Assembly (NCBI GenBank): GCA_010015745.1
Contig: ML978159.1
Coordinates: 434,001-498,000, forward strand
Direction of reading: 5' to 3'
Length of the DNA stretch: 64,000 nucleotides
DNA from: Setomelanomma holmii
Lineage: Eukaryota > Ascomycota > Dothideomycetes > Pleosporales > Phaeosphaeriaceae
Shown here: one piece after another, positions 54,402 to 64,000 of the stretch
Position numbering within the stretch: position 1 is the first letter of the stretch
Layout: every line of letters starts with the position of its first letter
The notes under the pieces: generated by a model
Told to the model about the DNA's origin: nothing
Database searches by the model: none
Seen by the model: only the letters and a program-made list of their open reading frames with translations
Made by a program: the position numbers and the translations under genes

Positions 54402-57400
54402 ATGAGCACATCAGGAGAAGCCATTATGGTTTCCACAACGAAGAAGTCCAGCGACATGCAGACTCCCATCGCCGTCATTGGGATGGCATGTCGACTACCT
54501 GGCAATTGCAATAATCCCACCGACTTCTGGAATTTCCTTCTCGAAGGCAGGATTGCAAGCACAAACGTTCCGGAGTCCAGGTTCAGTCAGGCTAGTCATT
54601 ATGATGGAAGCATCCGACCTGGCACGATGCGGAGCCCTGGAGGCATGATGTTGGGAATTGATCCTAAAGACATCGACGCAGGGTTCTTCGCATTGTCGCA
54701 AAGCGACGCTATCTCGATGGACCCATCGCAGCGGCAACTTCTTGAAGTGGTCTACGAAGGCCTTGAGAACGCTGGCTTGACCTTGGAGAGCCTGAAACGG
54801 AAATCATTCGGCTGCTTCGTGGGTTCATATGCGTCAGGTACGTTCTTTCACTCTGGCACCGTATGCCTCGCTAAATGTACCACAGACTACAGCGATATGC
54901 AATGTCGAGATCCTGAGGATAGGACGCCGTCCTACACTGTAGGATCTGGACGAGCGATGTTGAGCAATAGGATATCACACTTTCTCGACATAACGGGACC
55001 TAGGTATGATTCAATGTTATCTTACCAAATTGCTTGCTGAACAATTCTAGTATGACCATAGATACCGCGTGCTCTGGCAGTCTGATCTCAGTAGATCTGG
55101 CATGTCGTTACCTGGACTCGGGCGATGCGGACGGTGCGATCGTAGCTGGCAATAACCTCTATATGAGTACGAAGCCTCGGGTACGAAGTGGCAATCTTGT
55201 CTTGGGCACATGTGTCTGACGCTGCAGTCCATTACGACTGACAGTGTCAGCTATGCACGCTCTTAAGCATAGCACCTACTTTGACCAACTCCTCCTTTTC
55301 AAGGTTTAGCTAACTTCACATAGGGTATGTAAAGTCTCCTATTGTGTTGTCGATGGTTAAACTGCCCGAAGCCATCCGAAAGGTAAATTCCTTAAAATTT
55401 AGAGCTTCACTAACTTCGTCCCCCGCGGATTGGTAGTCCTGAACATAATATGGACGCTAGCGCGATGAGCAATGCTGCCTCATCCTCAGGCCGATGCTGG
55501 ACCTTTGATGCACGTGCCGATGGCTACATCAAAGCAGAAGCGATCAACACCATAATACTGAAGCGTTTGGATGACGCTATACGAGACGGGGATCCAATAC
55601 GCGCCGTCATTCGCGGCTCTTCGACCAATAGTGACGGATGGACACCCGGTATCGCCAGTCCGAGCTCAGACGCACAAGCTGCCGCCATTCGGAAAGCATA
55701 CGCCAGGGCTGGCATAACAAAATTTGGCGACACAGCGTACCTCGAATGTCACGGCACCGGCACTCTAGCCGGCGATCCCATCGAGACCAAAGCTGCAGCT
55801 TCTGTCTTCTCGCAAGATCGCGAATTGCCTCTACGGATAGGGTCCGTGAAGAGCAACATAGGACATTCTGAGCCTGCAGCAGGCATTTCTGGTACGTATT
55901 TCTTATATGTTCGGTCGTAGTGGACTCCATAATTAGATGGGAATTTCGGCAGTGGTGGAACAGATGCTGACTTGCCGTCTCTGCATCTAGGGATGATCAA
56001 GACTGTCTTAGCACTGGAGAACAGTATCATACCTGGCAACCCGACTTTCGAGATCCCCAACCCAAACATTGACTTCACGGCACTCAACGTCTTGCCCTCA
56101 CAACGGGCAACGTCGTGGCCGAAAGGTATGCTGAAGCGTGCATCCGTCAATTCATTTGGCTATGGAGGTTCCAATGCCCATGCTATTCTGGAGAGGTCTA
56201 CAGTGCTTGTTCCAAACCATGACCCACCGTACATCTCCTCCTATCTCGCAGTGGAAGATGACTTTCTTGGTTCTGACGACGATGATGACGCTTCCAGAAG
56301 GGTCTTCGTCTTCTCAGCAAACGACGAATCGCCACTCAAGGCTCTCACCAAGGCCTATGTGCGGCACTTGTCAAATCCAGCCGTGAGCCTCAGGCCCATT
56401 GACCTAGCACATACTCTATCTGAACGACGAACACGACACTTTCATCGCGGATATGTGGTCGCCAAGGGTACGAACATCAAGGAGAACCAGGTCATTTACG
56501 GGAAGCTTAGGTCCTCGGTCCCAAAAGTCGGATTCGTCTTCACTGGCCAGGGCGCACAGTACCCATGTATGGGACGGGCCCTCATTGAAAACTTCCCGGC
56601 AGCAAGGGAAATGATCTTGAGGTTAGACAGGACCCTCCAAGATATCGCAGAACCTCCGAAATGGACGCTGTTGCAAGAGTTGACTCAGCGACGTACTCCT
56701 GAGCATATGCGAGAGCCCGAATTCTCGCAGCCTCTTGTGACTGCGCTCCAGCTTAGCCTTCTGGCAGTCCTTGACCACTGGGGCATTCGCCCAGGGGTGG
56801 TTGTTGGACACTCATCTGGAGAGATCGCCGCAGCAGCAGCGGCAGGCTTACTCACTCCCGAAGAAGCAATCAAAGTCGCCTATTTCCGTGGTCAAGCCTC
56901 ACTTGCTGTTGTTTCGGAGCATCTTGGCATGCTGGCCGCTGGACTTGGGCAAATAGACGTTGAACCATATCTGCAGATCTACCCTGCGGTCAAGATCGCA
57001 TGCATCAACAGTCCGAAGAGCGTAACACTTTCCGGCCGCGTCGAGGACCTTCAGATCTTAGAGACATCTCTGAAGAAGGACGGGCACTTTGCGCGACTTC
57101 TACAGGTTGATCTAGCATATCATTCGGACTATATGACCGAAATTGCGACTCACTATCTTCACCTGCTCGAAGAGAATTGCCCGAACCTAGGCTCAGCCAC
57201 GACCAGCGATGTGCAGTTCTTCTCCACGGTCCTCGGTGCACGTATGCCTACAGGAGCGGATGCAGAATACTGGTTCTGCAATATGATTTGTCCAGTCCAG
57301 TTCTCACAAGGCCTAATGTGTATGGTCGAAGAAGGTGGTGCTGATTATTTAGTCGAGCTTGGCCCCAGTGCAGCTTTAGCAGGGCCTATCAAGCAATGCA

Positions 57401-60400
57401 CCGCAGGTCTGGCGACACAAATCGATTATTTCCCTACTTTGGCACGGGGTCCGGACTCGATCATGCCACTCTTCGACCTTGCAGGCCAAATGTTTCTTTC
57501 TGGTGCTCCAGTTGACTTCACAAACGTGAACAGTATCGACAATAATGACCGACCCAGAGTCATCGTCGATTTGCCCAACTACCAATGGAATCATTCCGTC
57601 AAATATTGGCATGAGAATCTAAGCTCTCAAGATTGGAGGCATCGCAAGTTTCCGATACACGACCTGCTGGGCAGCAAAGTGTTGGGAACAGCATGGCAGA
57701 ACCCAACCTTTCGTCGCATTTTGCGCCTGAAGAATGTGCCCTGGCTCCGAGATCACAAGGTGGGATCGGATGTCATCTTTCCGGCTACTGGCTACATCTC
57801 TATGGCTGTCGAAGCTATTTTCCAGACATCGAAGTCCTTGGGCAATCTACCGAGTGTCGATGTCGTGACCCAAGCTTCGTATCGATTGAGAAACATCCGA
57901 TTGCTACGTGCTCTTGTCCTCGAAGAGGATACCGCACATCACGTTTATCTGCTGCTCAGTCCATCTCTAGGACCAAAAGACACGTGGTACCAGTTTAGCA
58001 TACAAATGCTGAGCAACGGGGTGTGGACCGAGCATTGTACGGGTCAAGTGCGCACACTGGCGACAGCACCCGAAAGGGTTGCCGAGCCCGGTCTTCTGAG
58101 ATCTCTTGAGTATCCTACGCCCGCGCGAGCCTGGTACAAAGCTTTGCACAATGTTGGATTCAATTTTGGTCCTGCTTTCCAGAATTTGCTTGAAGTTGAG
58201 GCCATACCCTCAAAGAGAGCGAGTCGCGTCCGATCAGCGTGGTCCTTCGACAGCCAGGTAGGGACCGAGTCGAAGTATGCCATTCACCCCGCCATCATCG
58301 ATTCATTCTTTCAAGCTGGCGTACCAGCATTGTACGAAGGCTGGAGAACGGGAATCGACCGGGTGTTTGTCCCGAGGATCATCGACGACATCATCTTTCC
58401 CGCACGAGTTCAGCAACCAGAGACGTCACTTGTTGTGTCGGATTGCGAGTGGTCGCGAATTGGTCGCAGCGACAGCATTCCAAACTATTCGTCAAACGCT
58501 CAAGTGTACAGCGAGACGGATGGCAAATTACTGTTCAAGCTAAGTGGTCTGCGATACAACGAGCTTGAGACAGACGCCCCAGCTCATAAGCCCCATCAAT
58601 ATGTTCGGCTCGATTGGAAACCGGACATCACATTGCTCTCCGACGTGCGACTAGAGTCGTTGTCCTTGGAACCTTTTGACACCAGCACCCTGGAACGTGA
58701 ACTGAACTTACCTGGGAGTGCCGTCGAAACGTTGGCACTTGCGATCCACAAGAAGCCAAACATTTCAGTAGCAGAGATCGACTTGCGCGACCCAGAATAT
58801 GATAGTAGCACTGGACTATCTTCAAAGTCGTCCCGGACTCCGTTCTTCTCCCGCTATGTGTACGTCTCAAGCACGTCGCAGGGCTTTAGCAACGCGCAAA
58901 AACGACTTCAACACCTCCCTGGCACGGAATTTTGCATCCACGACATCCTCGGTACGGAGCCACTCTCGATTGAAGGCAGCTTTGACCTAATAATTGTGAA
59001 GACTTCGACGACCTCTACTACGGTCTGTGCGAAGATCCTTGATTGCGTAAGACAACTTTCGAGTGACGACGGCTTCCTCATGTTTGTCCAGCCAGACGAC
59101 TTTGAGGACAGACAAGGATCTGGATCCGACGAGAGTGTTATCAATATTTCATGGGACTATACGGACACTGCAGCTCTGATACAGGCTGCGCGGCTGCCTA
59201 TCCATTTAAGGGCCTCAAGCGAGTCCACTGCTGAAGTTGGTGCATTGCATGTTATGTTTTTCTCTGCGCAAACTTCACGCAATGACGTCCGACCTGCCGC
59301 AGACGCTCCAATTGTGCACTTCTCGCGCAACATTCCCGAGCTCATAGTGTTGCGCAAAACCCTACGTCAGCTTGGATGGACGGGTCGTGTTATCCGTCCA
59401 GAGGAAGCAGTAGACCACCCAGTGGAAATGCCACTGGTACTCTTGGATAGCCCGACATCGTCTTTCCTGGACGGCATCACTGATGGGGAGTGGCTTACTC
59501 TCAAGAGGCTGCTTCAACCAGGGCGTCAGCTGCTATATGTCACCTCAGGTGCCCAAAATCTGGTCACAGCGCCAAGCAATGCTCTCTTCCACGGTCTTGC
59601 GCGGACGGTATGCGGTGAAGATCCGACTCTAAGAATCAAGACACTCGATGTTCATTCATTGTGGAATTGGAACGCGGCTGAAGCTATTTACTCAGTCATT
59701 GGTACCTTCAGTAACGCGAGCGAAGACGCAGAGACTGAGTATTGCGAGCGAGATGGTGTGGTCGGTGTCAGCAGGCTGCACCCAGACGATGTACTCATCA
59801 AGGAGGATGAGACAAGCCGGTCCAATATTGAGCTACACACCAAACTGCTTCACGCCAATCCGCGAACGGTACGATATCGCTGCGAACGCATAGGAGCCAT
59901 GGACTCACTTACCTACTACGAGGTTTCCAACCAGCCATTGCCGCTGAGAGAAGATTGTGTTGAGATCGAACTGCGTGCTGCGTCGCTGAATTTCAAGGAC
60001 GTTGCTACCTCCATGGGCCTTGTACCTGAGGACGAATACCAACTAGGTCTCGAAGGGTCTGGGGTTATTGCCAAGGTCGGTCGCAACGTCATGACTCGTT
60101 CCGTGGGGCAGCGTGTGCTCGTCTACAGTCGGGGCAGTTTTGCGAACCGGGTCCAAGCGGAACCTGAGCGGACGGTCGTGATCCCCGACAGCATGACCTT
60201 TGAGGCTGCCGCTACTCTTTGCAGTGTCTACTTCACAGTACTGTATGCTTTCAAGCATGTCATGCGACTACGAAAAGGCCAGAGTGTGCTGTTACATTCT
60301 GCTACAGGTGGCGTTGGCGTAGCAAGCATTCAGTTCAGCCGGTATATTGGTGCCGAGATATACGCGACGGCGGGCAGCAGAGAGAAGCGCAAGTACCTGA

Positions 60401-62019
60401 CTGAGGCACTGGGCATCCCGGCAGACCGGGTCTTTTCGTCGCGAAACAGCGAGTTTGGTTCAGCAATTATGAAAGCCACTCACCAGCGCGGCGTTGACGT
60501 TGTATTGAACTTCCTTACGGGCGAGCTTCTCGACGAGTCGTGGAAATGTCTGGCTGCTGGTGGGGTTCTCCTCGAGATCGGAAAGAAGGATATCGTCGAC
60601 AGGAACCAGCTCTCCATGGAGCCGTTCAATCGAAATTGCTCTTATCGCGCGATCGATGTGTCGCATCCAAGCATTGATCAGGATCTGGATCTCACCGCAC
60701 ATATCCTCGGTGATATGATGAATCTCGTCAAAGCTGGTCATATCAGGCCAATCGAGCCGGTCGAAGTCTTCTCGTTCGCAAAGATTCCAGAAGCTATGAG
60801 ATATATGCGGTCTGGGGCCCATATGGGCAAGATCGTCATCTCAGATGGTGGCCGCGACGTTGAAGTCCAAGTTCGACCAGCTCCCAGAACGCTCCGTCTG
60901 GATGGTTCCGGGGCCTACCTGATCGTTGGTGGCTTGAAAGGGTTGTGTGGTAGTCTCGCCATCCTATTGGCCGAACACGGAGCGAAAGAGTTAATCATCA
61001 TGTCCCGTAGTGGTGCGAATGATGACCGGTCTCGCGCAGTCATGCGTGATGTTGCTGCGCTAGGCGCACAAGCAACCATCTTCAAAGGGGACGTTGCATC
61101 TGCCGACGATGTCTCGCGACTATTCCAACATGCGCCCCGTCCCATCAAAGGTATCATACAAGGTGCGATGGTGCTGCGTGACAAGACTTTCGAAGCCATG
61201 ACCGCGGAGGACTTCCATGCTGTCATTGCGTCCAAGCACCGCGGCACCTGGAATCTACACGAGATAGCGCAGCAACAAGCTGCTCCTCTGGACTTCTTCA
61301 CCCTGCTCTCGAGCATATCGGGCTTGGTTGGACATGCTGGTCAGGCGAACTATGCTGCTGGTAACGTCTTCCAGGACGCTTTTGCGGCGTACCGACAAGG
61401 TCTCGGTCTCCGATGTCAATCTGTCAATCTGGGCATCATCGAAGACGTTGGTTACATGAGCAACAATCGGGATGTTGCACACAAAGCTGAAGCAAGAAGC
61501 GCGTTTCGAGGCATTGATGAACGCACACTGTTGAAGATAGCCAGGCTATCAATTCTTCAGCAAGTGAACACCGTCAATCCTAAGAGCGCCACACAGATGA
61601 TCACGGGTCTCCCAGTACCGCTTCCTTCTGATTCGCCACTGCTGACAGACGCGCGCTTCTCCTCCCTTGTAGCCGCACAATCCTCGACTTCAGCTCCTGA
61701 CTCCGGTGACACGAATAGCGCTGTTGCCGCCTTTACTCAGATGGTGAAGGCCAAGATGGACCGTCCAAGCCTGCTGAAAGAGGCAGTGCGCTTGGTCAAC
61801 GCACAGCTGGTAAAGAACCTAGGACTTGCGGACGATATGGAGCCTAGCAAAAGTCTCAGCACCTATGGAATTGATTCACTCGCCGCTGTCGATCTGAGAA
61901 ACTGGCTACGCATGCAGGTCAAAGCAGAATTGACGACCTTGGACATTTTGAATGCTGCGAGTCTCTTGACACTATGTGAGAAGATTATTGGAAGCGTTTT
62001 GGCATCTATGGAAGGCTGA
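54402..62019 (+). CDS. Highly reducing type I polyketide synthase (KS-AT-DH-vestigial MT-ER-KR-ACP)
   Basis: Exons 54402-54837, 54886-55003, 55051-55166, a single base at 55324, 55437-55891 and 55991-62019 give 2384 residues. KS: 'PIAVIGMACRLPG', active Cys192 in 'DTACSGSL', His in 'ECHGTGT' and 'KSNIGHSEPAAG'. AT: 'VVGHSSGE' (Ser about 649). DH: 'HKVGSDVIFPATGY'. ER: 'LLHSATGGVGVAS'. KR: 'GGLKGLCGSLA' and 'HAGQANYAAGN'. ACP: 'YGIDSLAAV' (Ser about 2338). The methyltransferase is reduced to a trace around 'KKPNISVAEIDLRD' with no Gly-rich SAM loop. There is no release domain, so a separate hydrolase or transferase must free the product. The third intron region is unusual (see 55167-55436). 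Confidence 0.9.
55167..55436 (+). other. Two abutting introns with a one-nucleotide exon in the PKS
   Basis: Family conservation requires Ser-Pro-Glu-His right after 'NNLYM', but the frame on each side differs by one base. Intron A (55167-55323) starts GTACGA and ends GCTAACTTCACATAG. Intron B (55325-55436) starts GTATGTAA, has CACTAAC and ends GGTAG. Removing both leaves G55324 between A55166 and T55437, restoring AGT (Ser) and the frame. Confidence 0.65.
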
Positions 62020-63088
62020 TGCACCCTGTATCGGCGTCAGAGGTTGCTTGGGAGGTTCGACACTCCACAGGTTTAGAAGCTATATTGCAGTGGACTTCAT
62101 TCAAGTCAATCCTAAAATCACACTGAATATCAAAATCCCTCCCATAAGGGTGATCAATTTGACTGTGTGTAACGGTGGAGACACCAACAAGTTTACACGC
62201 GTGACAACAAGAAGTCACGACTGGCGTGGCGCGCACTGCAGGATTGCGAGATTGTCCGGCTCGAGCCAACGAGTGGCCGCCAATGACCCTGGCGATACAG
62301 CAAAGCGATTTGCGAAATCGCCTATGCGGGCAAGCCGTACTGCAAAGTACGATCGCGGCGTACAGATTGATGGTCCAAGCATTCCATACTGCTTCGGAGT
62401 CCGAAATGAACACACTAGCCGCACTAAGACCCACCGCGAAACAGGGCCAATCTCATGTCGAGAATGACGCCTAAACAGCCGACTACACACATCCTCGTTG
62501 AGATTGACCTTCTACTCTTGTAAATCTAAACATCGAATGACAACGTAAGCCTCTCATGGTCGTGGCGCAAAGGTCGTCATGCCCTGTTGAATCGTTCACC
62601 CAAGTTGCCGACCTTTCTTGGCGTGCCATGTGGTCAGCACTGCATACTTTCCGACGCACTGTGGGCTTTGCTCTCGGCGACCATACTCGGGACCCGTCAT
62701 CGGGGTTCTCTCGCATTGACCATACGATCCGATATGATCAACGAGTGCTCATTCGTAGACAGCAGAACGAGACTGGGGTCAAGTCAGTGCGCATCCACCA
62801 CCCCGATACTGTCAACGTGCATGCTTTGCAACCCAGACAGGAAAGCTGAACGCCTAGATACGTCAGACATACGCAAGGCGAGGAGCATGCACTCTAACAT
62901 GAAGCCCGCGGCGTGACATACTAAGCCAATAGGACTCCGTAAACCCAATACCCTTCCCACAGAAGAAGTGCTCATGTGGCTTGGAGATATCTGAGCCCAT
63001 TGCCCTGCATAACGATCTTGTCACAACATTCACTACAGCTACATGACCCTCCTATCCGCATAGCATTGCACAGAGTCGCATCGCCGTC
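62020..63088. other. Intergenic region
   Basis: This 1.07 kb lies between the PKS stop and the rhodopsin-domain gene. Open frames on both strands have no domain, and no gene is called. Confidence 0.45.
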
Positions 63089-64000
63089 ATGTCTAGCCCA
63101 TTCATCACCGGCAAAGGACCTGAAGTCGTCGTTGTCCCCCTCGTCTTTCTCTTCATCGCATACCTCATCGTGTCTCTTCGGTTGTGGAGTCGGCATATAG
63201 TCAAGCGGCCGTTCCAGATTCATGACTACTTGATCGGATTTGGGCTGGTGTTGACCACTGGGATTGTCGTTTGCCTAATCTTAAGTATGTTCAATGTTGC
63301 ATTCCAGGTTTGACAACATTCATGAGGACTAATTTGTGCGTAGACGTTCAGCATGGCGGCTTGGGCCAGACTGGTGCGACTCTCATGCAAGATCCAGCCA
63401 CGTATATGGCAAAATTGACATACTTTGGAAAGGTTAGCAATATCCCTTTTCCCGTCATACTGTACTGACTGAAGCACTCCAGATCCTGGTCATTGTACAA
63501 CCATTCTGGGCCTTCGCGATGACCTTCATCCGACTCTCCACGTTGAACTTGTATGCGCATCTCTTCAGCATCCATCCTCGCTTTCGACGCGCATGCTGGG
63601 CTGTAGCCGCCGCTTGTGTCCTGTGGCTGCCATGCGATCTAGTGGCTTGTTTCATGATCTGCCAGCCGGTAGCCTTCAATTGGGATCCGACCATCCCTGG
63701 CGGCAAATGCGGCGACACTGCGGTGGCGTACATCGCGATGCACGTCAGCAACGTGGTCATTGATATCAGTATCGCACTCCTTCCCGTGCCAGTACTGTGG
63801 AAGTTGAAGTTGGACACCGGGAAGAGAGTAGCCATCATATTCATGTTCGCTCTTGGATCCCTGTGAGTAGTGATGATCTTACTCTTCAACGGTACAGTCG
63901 CTGACCGTTTCAGTATTTGCGCCATATCAGTAGCGCGCATCGCCATGTTCAAGAAGGTCAATCTCAAGTCTCCGGACTTTACCTACGATGCAGTCAACCT
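63089..64000 (+). CDS. Fungal rhodopsin-domain integral membrane protein (partial, cut by window edge)
   Basis: Four visible exons: 63089-63284, 63344-63432, 63483-63862 and 63914 onward. All donors are GT and phases fit. The first 263 or so residues show five to six membrane spans: 'VVVVPLVFLFIAYLIVSLRL', 'DYLIGFGLVLTTGIVVCLIL', 'HGGLGQTG', 'LVIVQPFWAFAMTFIRLSTL', 'WLPCDLVACFMICQPVAFNW', 'GDTAVAYIAMHVSNVVIDIS' and 'ALLPVPVLWKLKL'. The 'HDYLI', 'HGGLG', 'WDP' and 'LLPVP..WKL' marks are those of the PTH11-like/rhodopsin-domain family. Such proteins act as receptors or are often found beside metabolite clusters. The C-terminus is beyond the window. Confidence 0.85.

Noticed and set aside
55167..55436. 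One long intron in the PKS
   Set aside because: It leaves the KS out of frame by one base, whereas two introns with full signals restore it; kept only as the alternative to test.
1..64000. CRISPR arrays, rRNA, intact transposons
   Set aside because: None seen; the only RT is the rvt type, without LTRs, integrase or gag-like frames next to it.

Overview
The window is nuclear DNA of a filamentous ascomycete. The evidence is short introns (about 45-100 bases, GTRNGT donors, CTAAC-type branch points), compact genes on both strands, and families typical of Pezizomycotina: a highly reducing polyketide synthase, an NRPS-like reductase, tandem F-box paralogs, a fungal-rhodopsin-type membrane protein and a domesticated reverse transcriptase (rvt). 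A dothideomycete is my best guess from gene style, not something the sequence proves. I rebuilt exons by hand from splice signals and family conservation.

Layout: 0-6 kb holds housekeeping genes (ankyrin protein, PAP2 lipid phosphatase, Puf6-type RNA-binding protein). 7.8-16.5 kb holds a small secreted Pro-rich protein, a patatin-like protein without the usual Ser nucleophile, a cyclic phosphodiesterase, and two genes that share a His-rich module. 18.8-25 kb holds an amino-acid permease, a conserved disordered protein and an eIF2-alpha-kinase-like protein. 25.4-28.5 kb is a tandem F-box array whose third copy is broken. 28.9-32.1 kb has MCH1-like MFS and RRP42 exosome genes. 32.6-36.7 kb is a decayed stretch with weak genes, two pseudogenes and short repeats. 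37.4-42.9 kb has a fungal SLATT membrane gene facing an A-T-R-SDR NRPS-like synthetase. 44.8-47.8 kb carries a disabled rvt reverse transcriptase. 48.6-62 kb is a likely biosynthetic cluster, followed by a rhodopsin-domain gene cut by the window edge.

The cluster consists of a LovD/EstB-type serine hydrolase, a P450, an alpha/beta hydrolase and an HR-PKS (KS-AT-DH-vestigial MT-ER-KR-ACP). It is arranged as two divergent pairs, which suggests shared promoters. The PKS would make a reduced chain, the P450 would oxidise it, and the two hydrolases would release or trans-esterify it; product and activity are inference.

Three observations stand out. First, the rvt locus encodes a near-perfect copy of the histone H3 tail (31 of 34 positions from R2 to V35) followed by an acidic run. 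Second, the PKS reading frame is restored only if two abutting introns leave a single-nucleotide exon, or splice as a twin intron. Third, premature stops recur at four neighbouring loci, some of them compatible with C-to-T change.
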